DNA of 64,000 nt from JAGOEY01 sp017997515. GTDB lineage: Bacteria > Pseudomonadota > Gammaproteobacteria > Burkholderiales > Burkholderiaceae_C. The stretch lies in contig CP111109.1 in NCBI GenBank assembly GCA_026314275.1, positions 2,914,001 through 2,978,000 of the forward strand. Direction: 5' to 3'. This document shows, in pieces, positions 27,177 through 35,718 of the stretch (the stretch's first letter is position 1; each line of letters opens with the position of its first letter). The notes below the pieces were generated by a model, which was not told the DNA's origin, made no database searches, and saw nothing but the letters and a program-made list of their open reading frames with translations. The position numbers and the translations under genes were made by a program.

Positions 27177-27812
27177 ATGCATAGCTCCTACCTTTTTCTC
27201 GTCCTGGCCGTCTTGATGTTGGCGGTGTTGTGGTTCACCCCCAGCCCGCCAGGTCGTCGCCGTCACCGCATGTTCGGCGGCATCACGGGGCGGCAGTCCA
27301 TTGTGGTGCTGGCCCTCTCCGCTGCGGGCCTGTTCGGCATCGTTGCCCGGGAGGGTTACAGCGACCGCGCCTATCCCGATCCTGTGCATGGCGCAGCAGT
27401 GCCCACCATCGGCTTCGGCACCACAGGCCCCGACGTGCGTATGGGTGACACAACCACGCCGGTTAAAGCGCTGGAGCGTGCCCTGACCGACGTCGGCAAG
27501 TTCGAAGGCGCACTCAAGCGCTGCGTGTTTGTGCCGCTGCACCAGTACGAATACGACGCCTATGTGAGCCTGGCCTACAACGTGGGCCCGATGAACTTCT
27601 GCAAAAACAAAGAAGGTGGCCCCAGCACCCTGGTGCAACGCCTCAACGCCGAAGACTACTCAGGGGCATGTGAAGCCATCTTGCTTTACGACCGCGCTGG
27701 CCCTGTGAACAAGCCACGGGACCGGTGCTCCCACCCAGACAACCGCACCTGCAGGGGCCTGTGGAAAGACCGCCTGAAGCTGCACAAACAGTGCACTGGG
27801 GTGTCGCCATGA
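27177..27812 (+). CDS. Phage endolysin, glycoside hydrolase 24 (muramidase)
   Basis: The protein is 211 residues and cuts the glycan strands of the cell wall at the end of the lytic cycle. The catalytic set fits the phage lysozyme family: E59 (VAREGYS), D68 (AYPDP) and T77 (VPTIGFGTT), followed by YVSLAYNVGP (about 125). Two N-terminal hydrophobic segments (5-21 and 41-56) suggest a signal-anchor form. A start at 27270 would leave only the second, giving a SAR endolysin. No strong ribosome site is seen at either. The stop overlaps the next gene by four bases. Confidence 0.88.
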   Translation: MHSSYLFLVLAVLMLAVLWFTPSPPGRRRHRMFGGITGRQSIVVLALSAAGLFGIVAREGYSDRAYPDPVHGAAVPTIGFGTTGPDVRMGDTTTPVKALERALTDVGKFEGALKRCVFVPLHQYEYDAYVSLAYNVGPMNFCKNKEGGPSTLVQRLNAEDYSGACEAILLYDRAGPVNKPRDRCSHPDNRTCRGLWKDRLKLHKQCTGVSP

Positions 27813-27928
27813 AGGCCTGGGTCAAGCCCATCCTGAAAGCCGCAGCCGTGGTGCTTGCTGTCGGCGGGCTGGCCGTTGTGGCAGTGGTCGCATCGGTGCT
27901 GTGGATGGTGTCGCAACTCCCGCACTGA
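27809..27928 (+). CDS. Very small membrane protein in lysis cassette (possible holin)
   Basis: The protein is 39 residues. The ATG overlaps the endolysin stop. One transmembrane helix covers about residues 10-35 (LKAAAVVLAVGGLAVVAVVA), with two lysines before it. Its place between endolysin and spanins suggests a holin or antiholin; the size is below that of most named holins. Confidence 0.6.
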   Translation: MKAWVKPILKAAAVVLAVGGLAVVAVVASVLWMVSQLPH

Positions 27929-27931
27929 GCC

Positions 27932-28432
27932 ATGGCCGAACGTCTCCTCATTGCCCTTGCCGTAGCTCTTGCCCTCATTGGTGGCGGCTACCTGTGGGGC
28001 CACACCGCCACCGACAACGCCTGGACGGCACGCCAAGCCAAGGCGGATAAAGCCGCAGCCGACGAACTGCAAAACGAGACTGACCGTGCAGACAAGGCCG
28101 TGGGGAACTACCTCGCTGAACACCTCGACCAGGAAGAACGTTATGCCGAACTTAACCGTGTCTATCAAAACCTTCGCACTCGCGCTCCTCTTGTTGTTCC
28201 TGGTTCTGTGGCCTGTCGCGCAATGCCTGGGCCTCATCAAGCGCCGACCCCGGACGAGTGGCCTGGGGCCTCTATTGCTGGTGGTGGCCCTTATCTCACT
28301 CTTGCTGCTGTCCGGATGTGGAACGGTGCCCTCATCGGCATCGACGCACCAGCGGGTGCCTGCGGCCCTGCTAGTGCCACCACGGAAGCCGACGCTGCTT
28401 GTGCTGAAGCCTCAGGCCTTGTCCCTCGATGA
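27932..28432 (+). CDS. Rz-like inner-membrane spanin
   Basis: The protein is 166 residues. A signal anchor (LLIALAVALALIGGGYLWG, 5-23) is followed by a long helix rich in alanine, lysine and glutamate (about 30-85), as in i-spanins. The last 70 residues overlap the outer-membrane partner encoded in another frame. Spanin pairs fuse the two membranes in the last step of lysis. Confidence 0.75.
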   Translation: MAERLLIALAVALALIGGGYLWGHTATDNAWTARQAKADKAAADELQNETDRADKAVGNYLAEHLDQEERYAELNRVYQNLRTRAPLVVPGSVACRAMPGPHQAPTPDEWPGASIAGGGPYLTLAAVRMWNGALIGIDAPAGACGPASATTEADAACAEASGLVPR

Positions 28433-28523
28433 CGCCTGGGCCAACCACGCCGTCAACGCCAAAAGCTGCGCCGATGACCGGCAGCGGTTTCAACACCTGA
28501 TTGATTTCCTCGAAAGAAAGTGA
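28143..28523 (+). CDS. Rz1-like outer-membrane spanin lipoprotein, nested in Rz
   Basis: The frame begins within the Rz-like gene at 28143 and ends beyond it. The lipobox LLLSGC is at about residues 54-59, late for a lipoprotein signal, so translation may begin further in; the upstream part has another hydrophobic helix (TFALALLLLFLVLWPVA). The mature part is proline rich (HQRVPAALLVPPRKP), typical of Rz1. The nested arrangement itself is characteristic of Rz/Rz1 pairs. Confidence 0.7.
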   Translation: MPNLTVSIKTFALALLLLFLVLWPVAQCLGLIKRRPRTSGLGPLLLVVALISLLLLSGCGTVPSSASTHQRVPAALLVPPRKPTLLVLKPQALSLDDAWANHAVNAKSCADDRQRFQHLIDFLERK

Positions 28524-28801
28524 TGCCCATGCCAATGGAAAAAGAAGAACTGATGCTGCTGGGCAAGATGGACGGCAAGCTCGACAGCATCACCGCGCAC
28601 CTGGGGCGTCAAGACCTCCGTATTGACGCACTGGACAAGCGCATGGATGAGCGCCACGACGCACTCGACAAGCGCTTGCGGGTGGTCGAACAAAAGGCTG
28701 CAGTGGTGGGAGCTATCAGCGGCTCTGCCGTGTCGATTGGTATGGCGCTGATCATTGAAGGCGCCAAACAGTGGCTGACCCGTGGGGGATCGGGGCAGTA
28801 A
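28523..28801 (+). CDS. Coiled-coil protein with C-terminal membrane helix
   Basis: The protein is 92 residues from the ATG at 28523 (GTG at 28520 and ATGs at 28529 and 28535 are also possible). A heptad-like helix (HLGRQDLRIDALDKRMDERH, about 27-46) precedes a weak membrane helix (VVGAISGSAVSIGMALIIEG). Mu-like phages often carry such a protein (DUF2730-type) between the lysis and terminase genes. Its role is not known. The stop overlaps the next ATG by one base (TAATG). Confidence 0.6.
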   Translation: MPMPMEKEELMLLGKMDGKLDSITAHLGRQDLRIDALDKRMDERHDALDKRLRVVEQKAAVVGAISGSAVSIGMALIIEGAKQWLTRGGSGQ

Positions 28802-29298
28802 TGGCGCACGCATCCGAGAAGCGCACCCAGCTGCGTGGCCTGTATGTGTACCAGCGCCAGCCGATGGAGGTTGCGTGCAAAAAGGTGGGCATCCCACGCA
28901 GCACCGCTAACCGCTGGAAGGCCGAAGCCGCCGAGCAGGGCGACGACTGGGACAACGTACGCGCCGCCGTGGCATTGGGCGACGATACCTTTTCCACGCT
29001 GAGCAAGAAGCTGCTGGAAGATTACCTGGTGCAGCACCAGTCCGCGATGGACTCCATGCGCGAGGACAAGATCATGAGCGCCCGCGACCGGGCCGATGCG
29101 CTGGCAAGCCTGTCCGACAGCTTTAACAAAACGATGGCCTCGTTCAAACGCCTGAGCCCGGAGCTCAACAAACAGGCGGTGCAGCTCGACGTGCTGCAGC
29201 GCTTTGCGACCTTTACCCAAGCACGCTTCCCCCAACATCTTGTTGCGCTGGTGGAAATGCTGGAACCGTTTGGCGAAGAGCTGGCGAAAGCCAGGTAA
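28801..29298 (+). CDS. Terminase small subunit (DUF1804/Mu gp27-like)
   Basis: The protein is 165 residues. The N-terminal HTH (VACKKVGIPRSTANRWKAEA, about 24-43) and the helical rest match the DUF1804 family, which takes the place of the small terminase in Mu-like phages. It recognises the phage DNA for packaging with the large subunit encoded next, three bases downstream. Confidence 0.8.
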   Translation: MAHASEKRTQLRGLYVYQRQPMEVACKKVGIPRSTANRWKAEAAEQGDDWDNVRAAVALGDDTFSTLSKKLLEDYLVQHQSAMDSMREDKIMSARDRADALASLSDSFNKTMASFKRLSPELNKQAVQLDVLQRFATFTQARFPQHLVALVEMLEPFGEELAKAR

Positions 29299-29301
29299 GC
29301 C

Positions 29302-30963
29302 ATGGCAAAGACCAGTAAAGAGTTTCTCGACGGCCTGTCAGCCCTGGCCGACAGCCTGCGCCGCCAGATTGACGCCGACCTGGACGGCTGGGATGTATCG
29401 CCACTGGCCGTTGCCGAGCGCCGCCGCAAGGTCTTTGACCCGGTGCATGGTTTTGAGTTTTGGGACCGGAACTACTTCCCCCACTACGGGAAGGCCGAGC
29501 CCAGTGAGTTGCACCTGTACCTGTACAAGCGCTTGCCCGAGATCATCAATGCGTCCACGGGCCAGCGTGATGCCCTTGCTGCGCCCCGTGGTGAAGCCAA
29601 GTCAACCAAGATCAGCATGAGCTTTGTGGCCTGGTGCGTGGTGACCGAGAACCTCTGGTACCCGATCATCATCATGGATGCCTTCGAGCAGGCCGCTGAG
29701 ATGCTGGAGGCGATCAAGGCCGAGCTGGAAGCCAACCCCCGCCTGTTGGGGGACTTCCCCGAGGCGTGCGGCCAGGGCAAGGTGTGGCGTGCTGGCGTGG
29801 TGGTCACACGCAATGGACGCAAGATTGAGGCGTTCGGCTCCAACAAGAAGATTCGGGGTCGACGCCATGGGGCGCACCGGCCCGACTTCGCTGTGCTGGA
29901 TGACATTGAGAACGACGAGAACGTCAACACACCTGCGCAACGCGACAAGCTGCAGAAGTTCGTTACAGCCGGGGTGTTGAACCTTGGGCCCCCTGATGAC
30001 AGCATGCACGCCTTCCTAGTGGGCACCGTGCTGCATTACGACTCGGTATTGGCCCGGTTCCTCAAAAACCCTCTGTGGAACCGGAAGGTTCTCAAGGCCA
30101 TCATCCAGTGGCCGGACCGCATGGATCTGTGGGAGCAGTTCGAAGGACTGCTGCTCAATGGTGAATCGCCCCAGGAAGGCGAAGCGGCTGCGATGGCGCT
30201 CTACAACGAGAACCAGGTCGAGATGGTTAAAGGCTCCAGAGTGAGCTGGCCTGCGCTGCGGCCCTTGGTCAAGTTGATGATCCGCCGCGCCCGTGAAGGG
30301 CATAGTGCCTTCGACAGCGAGCAGCAGAACGACCCGGTGGCGGGCGATGACGCCCCATTTGCCCACAGCATCCGCTTTTGGGTCAACCGCCTGGCCGAGT
30401 GGGTTTTCTACGGCGCTGCCGATCCATCCTTGGGCAAACAGGGCAACAGCCGCGACCCGAGCGCCCTGGGCGTGGGCGGATACAACCGCACGTTGGGCGT
30501 GCTGGACGTGGTCGAGGCCAAGATCAAGAAACGCACGCCAGACCGGATCATCAGCGACATCATCGAACTGCAGCGGGAGTACTGCTGCGTGGTGTGGGGG
30601 GTCGAGTCGGTGCAGTTTCAGGAGTTTCTGCGCACTGAGCTGATCAAGCGCAGCGCGGCCCTTGGCGTGCCGGTACCGGCCCGGGCCCTGCTGCCGATCA
30701 GCGACAAGCTGCTGCGCATAGAGAGCCTGCAGCCACACATGCACAACGGCCTGATTCGGCTGCACAGCAGCCAGACCACCCTGGTCGACCAGTTTCGCCA
30801 CTTCCCCAAAGCAGACCACGACGACGGCCCCGACATGGTGGTGATGCTGTGGATGCTGGCCGTGACAGGTGGCGTGGCCGCAGCTGCCCAGAGCAGCAAC
30901 CAACAAACGCAACAGTCCGCCCGAGAACGCTACGGGCGCACCGCGCAGCGGATGTTCCGATAG
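29302..30963 (+). CDS. Terminase large subunit (Mu gp28-like)
   Basis: The protein is 553 residues and packages DNA into the prohead. The ATPase part has a Walker A variant APRGEAKST (about 94-102) and a Walker B FAVLDDIEND (about 195-204), followed by a coupling motif VGTVLHYDS. The nuclease part opens with YGAADPSLG (about 372-380), giving the first metal-binding aspartate, and closes with DGPDMVVM. It appears complete. Confidence 0.92.
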   Translation: MAKTSKEFLDGLSALADSLRRQIDADLDGWDVSPLAVAERRRKVFDPVHGFEFWDRNYFPHYGKAEPSELHLYLYKRLPEIINASTGQRDALAAPRGEAKSTKISMSFVAWCVVTENLWYPIIIMDAFEQAAEMLEAIKAELEANPRLLGDFPEACGQGKVWRAGVVVTRNGRKIEAFGSNKKIRGRRHGAHRPDFAVLDDIENDENVNTPAQRDKLQKFVTAGVLNLGPPDDSMHAFLVGTVLHYDSVLARFLKNPLWNRKVLKAIIQWPDRMDLWEQFEGLLLNGESPQEGEAAAMALYNENQVEMVKGSRVSWPALRPLVKLMIRRAREGHSAFDSEQQNDPVAGDDAPFAHSIRFWVNRLAEWVFYGAADPSLGKQGNSRDPSALGVGGYNRTLGVLDVVEAKIKKRTPDRIISDIIELQREYCCVVWGVESVQFQEFLRTELIKRSAALGVPVPARALLPISDKLLRIESLQPHMHNGLIRLHSSQTTLVDQFRHFPKADHDDGPDMVVMLWMLAVTGGVAAAAQSSNQQTQQSARERYGRTAQRMFR

Positions 30964-30983
30964 CTACACCAGAAGAGGACACT

Positions 30984-31163
30984 ATGACCGAAGAACAACA
31001 CACCTTGCTCCTGGTACGGGGCACGATTGCAGGCATGCCCGACGCCGACCGTAAAGAGGTCGAGCTGGCCGCACTCAAGCTGCGCGAAGTCGTCAAGACC
31101 CATGGGGATCATGGCGTTATGGCCTTTGCCCTGGTGGGTGCCGAGCTGCAGATGGAGGCCTGA
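30984..31163 (+). CDS. Small protein between terminase and portal
   Basis: The protein is 59 residues. AGAAGAGGAC precedes the ATG at 30984. It is acidic and helical (DADRKEVELAALKLREVVKT) with no motif. The stop lies two bases before the portal ATG, so it is co-translated with head genes. Function unknown. Confidence 0.65.
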   Translation: MTEEQHTLLLVRGTIAGMPDADRKEVELAALKLREVVKTHGDHGVMAFALVGAELQMEA

Positions 31164-31165
31164 CC

Positions 31166-32671
31166 ATGGGAGCAATTGACCGCTTTAAAAACTGGCTGTT
31201 CGGGTCTGACCAGGAAGTACCTCCCGCCGAGCCGATGCGTGAAGCCGCCGCCAGCTCACAGGGCAAGGATGAGCCCGGCTATCGACGCCTGACGGGAGAC
31301 GGCGGGGGCAATCTGAACGACAGAGACCTGACGCCTATGGCCCAGGACCGCATGCAGAAACTGGCCGAAGGCCTGTGGCAGAGCAACCTGCTTGCCAACC
31401 GCATCGTTGAGCTGCCGTTGGCCTATCTGCTGGCCGAAGGGGTGACGCTGCAATGCGCAGATGAAGACCACCAAAAGCTGCTCAGCGCGTTCTGGAGCGA
31501 CCCCATCAACAACTGGCCGCTCAAACTCTCGCCCCGTGTGCGTGCCCTGGGCCTGCTGGGGGAGCAGTGCTATATCGCCCATGTACGACAGGGAGACGGC
31601 TTTGTGCGCCTGGGCTACCTGGACCCGCGCCAGATCGCCCATGTGATCGCCGACCCGGACAACCCGGAGCAGCCCATTGGTGTGGTGACCAAACGCGATG
31701 ACCGGGGACGGAACCACAAGTACCGGGTGATCGTGCTGGATGAAGACGAAGCGCTGTTCAGCGCCAACACGGTGCGTATCCGCGCCGAAGACTTCACGGA
31801 TGGCGACTGCCTGCTGTACCAGCTCAACAAGTTTCCCAACGGCACCCGTGGGCGTAGCGACCTGCTGGGGCAGATGGACTGGCTGGACGCCTATGACGAT
31901 TTTCTGTTTAACGAGCTGGACCGTATCGGCTACCTGCGGTCATTTGTGTGGGACGTGACACTGACCGGCGCGGATGACAAGACGGTGAAAGACTTCGAGA
32001 AGAATTTTGTACCGCCCGCGCCCAACAGCTCGTTTGTGCATAACGAGTCAGTATCCCTGGAGGCAAAGAGCCCTGAACTGCAGGCGGCGGATACCACCCA
32101 GAGCGCCCGGCTGCTGCGCAATCACGTGTTGGGCGGAAGCACCACGCCCGAAACGTGGTTTGGAGGCGGCGGCGACGTCAACCGCTCCACGGCCTCGGAG
32201 ATGGGCGAGCCGACCTTTAAAACCTACAGCATGCGCCAGTCCTTCCTGAAGCTGGCGCTGGAAGAAATTGGCCGCTATGTGTTGTGGCAGGCCGCGAAGG
32301 CCAGCGGTGCGAAGCCCGATTGGTCGGAAGACAAATGGCAGGTGACGGCGGTGTTCCCCGAGCTGCTTAACCGCGACATTACCAAGTTCTCTGCCGCCAT
32401 GGCCCAGCTCGTGACGGCGGTGATCCAGATGATCGACGCCGGGCTGCTGACCGAGGAAACCGCCCTCAAGGTGGTGGCCGACGTGGCGCAGCGCTTCGGC
32501 CAGGACTTCGACGCCAAGACCGAACTGGCGAATGCACGCCTGGAACACCAGGCACGTAAAGCAGCCAAGGCCGAGGAAGACAGCTTCAACCTGCCGTCCG
32601 ACCTGCGTGACGCCCTGAAGAACGGCACCGCTGCTGCCCCAGCTCCGGCCCCTGCGGACGCCGAGGCGTGA
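31166..32671 (+). CDS. Portal protein
   Basis: The protein is 501 residues. Order and length fit a phage portal, the ring through which DNA enters the head. Recognisable parts are the clip/stem region with LANRIVELPLAYLLAEGV, the RSDLLGQMDWLDAYDDFLF segment, and the long C-terminal helices (FSAAMAQLVTAVIQMIDAGL, VVADVAQRF), then a proline-alanine tail. It is followed by a MuF-like gene whose GTG overlaps its stop, the usual order of portal and minor head protein. Confidence 0.85.
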   Translation: MGAIDRFKNWLFGSDQEVPPAEPMREAAASSQGKDEPGYRRLTGDGGGNLNDRDLTPMAQDRMQKLAEGLWQSNLLANRIVELPLAYLLAEGVTLQCADEDHQKLLSAFWSDPINNWPLKLSPRVRALGLLGEQCYIAHVRQGDGFVRLGYLDPRQIAHVIADPDNPEQPIGVVTKRDDRGRNHKYRVIVLDEDEALFSANTVRIRAEDFTDGDCLLYQLNKFPNGTRGRSDLLGQMDWLDAYDDFLFNELDRIGYLRSFVWDVTLTGADDKTVKDFEKNFVPPAPNSSFVHNESVSLEAKSPELQAADTTQSARLLRNHVLGGSTTPETWFGGGGDVNRSTASEMGEPTFKTYSMRQSFLKLALEEIGRYVLWQAAKASGAKPDWSEDKWQVTAVFPELLNRDITKFSAAMAQLVTAVIQMIDAGLLTEETALKVVADVAQRFGQDFDAKTELANARLEHQARKAAKAEEDSFNLPSDLRDALKNGTAAAPAPAPADAEA

Positions 32672-33591
32672 CACCTGCACAAAAGGCCTTCGAGGCCTCG
32701 CTGCAGGAGCGCCTGGTCGAGCGTGCCAGGCTGCTGATCGGCACCGACCAAAAGGTGATCGTCCTGTTGCGTGCCGCCCAGGCGCAGATCATTGCCCAGT
32801 TGGCAAGCCAGCCCGCCGACTGGCAGCAGTGGCAACTGACCAGGCTGCGCGACCAGGTCGCCACGGTGCTTACTGCTGTCGGCCAGCAGACCGGCGCGGC
32901 CGTAGACACGGGCCTGCGCGAGATCTGGCGGCAGGGTGAAGACATCGTGGATAAGCCCTTGGCCGCTGCAGGCCTGGGCGTAGAGACGCGCCTGGGCGAG
33001 TTGGATGTGCGGGTGTTGTCAGCCATGCGGGTGTTTGCGGTGGAACGGATGAACAACGTCGCCGCCGAGGCCGTGTCGAAGATCGGGCGGCAGCTCGGCC
33101 TGGTCACCATCGGCAGCGTGACGCCGTACCAGGCCATCAAGGCGGTGCAGGCCCTGCTGGGCAACGAGACGCCCCAGAGGGCGACCACCATCGTGCGTAC
33201 TGAAGTGAGCCGGGCCTTTGCCGTGGCCGCAGACCAGCGCCTGGTGCAGGCCGCGCCCCTGGTGCCAGGCCTGGGCAAGAAATGGCGGCGCAGCGGGAAG
33301 ATCCACAGCCGGTGGAACCATGACCTGATGGACGGCCAGGTAGTGGACGTGGGCCAGGCGTTCAAGGTGCCCAACCCTGGGGGCGGATTTGACATGATGC
33401 AGTACCCCCACGACCCGAAGGCACCCATTGAACAGGTGATCAGCTGCGGCTGTATGTCGCTGCCGTACCTCAAGAATTGGATTGTGGCCACACCGGGAGC
33501 CAAGCCGTTCTCGAAGCTGGAGCTGCAGCTGGATGGGCGCAAGGCGGCGCTTGACCAGGCTGCAAAACGGGCCGGGCGGCGGAAGGAATAA
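32668..33591 (+). CDS. MuF-like minor head protein
   Basis: The protein is 307 residues from a GTG overlapping the portal stop (GTGA). The C-terminal half has the MuF fold signals: TTIVRTEVSRAFAVAADQR, KKWRRSGKIHSRWNHDLMDGQ and a late SCGCMSLPY with two cysteines, which fit the DUF/MuF metal site. Such proteins sit at the portal vertex and are ejected or act in head assembly. The N-terminal half is helical. Confidence 0.82.
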   Translation: MTPAQKAFEASLQERLVERARLLIGTDQKVIVLLRAAQAQIIAQLASQPADWQQWQLTRLRDQVATVLTAVGQQTGAAVDTGLREIWRQGEDIVDKPLAAAGLGVETRLGELDVRVLSAMRVFAVERMNNVAAEAVSKIGRQLGLVTIGSVTPYQAIKAVQALLGNETPQRATTIVRTEVSRAFAVAADQRLVQAAPLVPGLGKKWRRSGKIHSRWNHDLMDGQVVDVGQAFKVPNPGGGFDMMQYPHDPKAPIEQVISCGCMSLPYLKNWIVATPGAKPFSKLELQLDGRKAALDQAAKRAGRRKE

Positions 33592-33759
33592 CGGGCTGGA
33601 GGTCGGGGCGGGTTTAAGGCTTTAACGCCTTGCGGTGCGGTTACCCCCTGAACAATCCCGCCAAGCGGGCCTGTCGGGCCGGTTAAAGCCCTGTTAAAGC
33701 CGTTCTTGTATCGTGATGTAATCTCCTCATGTCATATAAGGTACGAGGGGCCAAAAAAG
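33592..33759 (+). promoter_or_regulatory. Gap before the RexA-like gene with possible own promoter
   Basis: The gap holds two GC-rich imperfect inverted repeats (CCCGCCAAGCGGG at about 33658-33670; TTAAAGCC repeats at 33680-33702) that may stop read-through. After them the base content becomes AT rich, with TGATGT and TATAAG 15 bp apart near 33713 and 33734. GAGGGG lies about ten bases before the ATG at 33760. A separate promoter for the cargo genes is likely but the boxes are weak. Confidence 0.4.
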
Positions 33760-34779
33760 ATGGAAGACGTAAAGGTCAGTTTCTTCAAGATAGCTTCATG
33801 TGGTTACTACAGGCATGGAAAGCGAAATGAACCCGTTTTCGGCAGCGTTGAACAGACGTTGCAGCAATTGACGCAGTGGGGGCAATCAAAGAGACTGGGT
33901 CATACCAAGACATACGATCTGAGAGATGGTGGGAGCGGCCTTCAGGCTTACTTGGTGGGTGTGACGAGACTAGACGATGCGTGGCTGTTGACGCTGTGGA
34001 ATGAGGCGCATAACACCGATGGGACTGTGACTTCGATCGACGGCAATGCCACGGTAGGCGCGGCGGACGTTTCCGAATCCGAAGTTGAAGAGGGCCATAT
34101 TCCTGGTCATGCAACTTATTTTTGGTTTCTCCCAAGTGTGGGTCTTGTGGCTAGCGTGCGATTCCAGCATCGGACGGCTGGCACCTATGAGATGAACAAG
34201 TACTTGACCAATTTCTTGTCCGCATTTACGCCACATGTTGTTTTAGGCACCCCAGATGAAGACGATCAAATCAAAGTCATAGGGTATCGACAAGATGACA
34301 ACTCGACGCCCCAAAATTTCCGCCCTGCATTCCGCGCAGAAGTTTTTAAAAAACCAGGTCCGATTGACTACCTTGTAGGCAACTCAGCGCGTATCCGAAA
34401 AATCAAGAAGAAGGAAACACTGAATCTGAGGCTCCAACCAAATAGAAGTTTGTGGCAGAAGCTGCTTGTCAATGTGAGACTAGCAAATCACTCGACTGTG
34501 GAGCAAGAAGTGGATATCCAGTATCAACTTGAGGTCAATGGTTTGAGTGCCGAGGAAGTGCGCGGAATCGCGGCAGAATGGCAAGAGTCGGAAATGGAAG
34601 ACGCGGATTATGGCTTTGTTCTGGTGGGCGACAACACCACACATTGGCTAGGACATGAGTACGCTCGGGATACGTTGCAGCTTGATGTCGCGCGTGAAAA
34701 TACCGAGTTGGTGAATCCCGAGAACTTGCTGAGGGAACTCGCTCGGAACAGAACGCATTTGATGACGCTTGTTCAATAG
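33760..34779 (+). CDS. RexA-like soluble protein of possible exclusion module
   Basis: The protein is 339 residues with no membrane helix. The order of short features recalls lambda RexA as I remember it: an N-terminal strand with YYRHGKRNEPVFGSVEQ, a strand pair around YLVGVTRLDDAWLLTLW, an acidic break, then HATYFWFLPSVGLVASVRF and MNKYLTNFLSAF (RexA has SFLFVEGDTIGFARTVF and DLTDFLIG there). The C-terminal part is helical and ends at RTHLMTLVQ. Base content is clearly lower in GC than the phage late genes on both sides. It forms a pair with the membrane protein eleven bases downstream. The identity is a pattern match only, so the call is tentative. Confidence 0.5.
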   Translation: MEDVKVSFFKIASCGYYRHGKRNEPVFGSVEQTLQQLTQWGQSKRLGHTKTYDLRDGGSGLQAYLVGVTRLDDAWLLTLWNEAHNTDGTVTSIDGNATVGAADVSESEVEEGHIPGHATYFWFLPSVGLVASVRFQHRTAGTYEMNKYLTNFLSAFTPHVVLGTPDEDDQIKVIGYRQDDNSTPQNFRPAFRAEVFKKPGPIDYLVGNSARIRKIKKKETLNLRLQPNRSLWQKLLVNVRLANHSTVEQEVDIQYQLEVNGLSAEEVRGIAAEWQESEMEDADYGFVLVGDNTTHWLGHEYARDTLQLDVARENTELVNPENLLRELARNRTHLMTLVQ

Positions 34780-34789
34780 AGGAGTGAAC

Positions 34790-35302
34790 GTGTTGCGGTT
34801 TCTTAGTTGGGCATTTGCCATCACATTTGTCATTGCAGGGGGGTGGCTCGGCCGAGACGTGCCATTTGCCGAGCAGTGGCCAATGTACGAGGGTTTGCGC
34901 ACAACCGCCGCTATCATCTTTGGCGTCATCGGGGCATGGATGGCAATCATCTATCCCGAACGACTGAAGCTTTCTTTCCGACCCGCGAAAGATAAGAGCC
35001 AGCAGTCAGAAACGGGCGTTGGGCAGCTCTTCACACCTGTGGTGAATTCCACACTGATCCTTGGTGTCATCTTGTTGCTTGGTGCAATTGCACCAATCGC
35101 AAAGAGATATCAACTGCTGGACATTCAGTGGTGCAGAGGTATTTCCTATGCGGTTTTGATGGCTCTTACTCTGTGGCAACTCTGGACTGTGCTGCTCACG
35201 CTCGTCCCAGCAAATACGATCAAGTCTTTCATCGACCAAGACGATGAAAGGAAGCGCGTACTTGAAAGTTTGACATCTCTCTCAAAAAAGCCGGGGGAAT
35301 GA
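34790..35302 (+). CDS. RexB-like four-helix membrane protein
   Basis: The protein is 170 residues from GTG at 34790, five bases after GAGGAG; an upstream TTG at 34769 is less likely. Four transmembrane helices are seen at about 4-21, 36-56, 84-102 and 118-141, followed by a charged tail (DQDDERKRVLESL). Lambda RexB is 144 residues with four helices and forms an ion channel when activated by RexA. The gene pair, order and topology fit such a module. Other two-gene abortive infection or signalling systems with a membrane effector are equally possible. Confidence 0.5.
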   Translation: MLRFLSWAFAITFVIAGGWLGRDVPFAEQWPMYEGLRTTAAIIFGVIGAWMAIIYPERLKLSFRPAKDKSQQSETGVGQLFTPVVNSTLILGVILLLGAIAPIAKRYQLLDIQWCRGISYAVLMALTLWQLWTVLLTLVPANTIKSFIDQDDERKRVLESLTSLSKKPGE

Positions 35303-35343
35303 GGCCCCAGGGGCCCAAAGCTACGGCCCTGTTTACGGTTGTT

Positions 35344-35409
35344 GTGCTAACCTAAAAAGCACTTCCCCCACCTCTGAGGCCAGCACATGCTGGCCTTATT
35401 CATTTGTGC
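35344..35409 (+). promoter_or_regulatory. Late element copy B, before capsid operon
   Basis: GTGCTAACCTAAAAAGCAC (35344-35362) and the hairpin GGCCAGCACATGCTGGCC (35377-35394) followed by TTATTCATTT repeat copy A almost base for base over about 66 bp. The element lies between the cargo module and the capsid genes, 64 bp before the next ATG. It is a candidate late promoter with an activator dyad, or a terminator plus promoter unit. Confidence 0.6.
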
Positions 35410-35472
35410 TCATCCCGGCACAGTCACTCCATCGATTCACCGCACGTCGCGGCACATCAACTGGAGTGACCC

Positions 35473-35706
35473 ATGTCAGATACCCAAGACAAAACCAAGG
35501 CCCCGGCTGCAGGCAAAGAGCTGACGGCAGCTGAAGCCGCACGTCGCGTTAAACGCGTCGTCGCCACCGCCGACAAAGAGGGCAAGGCCACTGCCCGCGA
35601 TGTCGCGGTCAAAGCGGATGAGGTGCTGTCCTTCCGCGACTACGGCACGCACGTGGTCGTTGTCACCATCGACGGCCAGAAGCTCACCAGCGGCGCAGCT
35701 GAGTAA
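35473..35706 (+). CDS. Small head-region protein
   Basis: The protein is 77 residues with GGAGTGACCC before the ATG. It has a basic, alanine-rich helix (AAEAARRVKRVVATADKE) and a C-terminal strand pair (YGTHVVVVTIDGQKL). It is the first gene after the late element and lies 12 bp before the capsid fusion gene. No family recognised; a head decoration or assembly role is possible. Confidence 0.65.
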   Translation: MSDTQDKTKAPAAGKELTAAEAARRVKRVVATADKEGKATARDVAVKADEVLSFRDYGTHVVVVTIDGQKLTSGAAE

Positions 35707-35718
35707 GGCCAGGCGACC

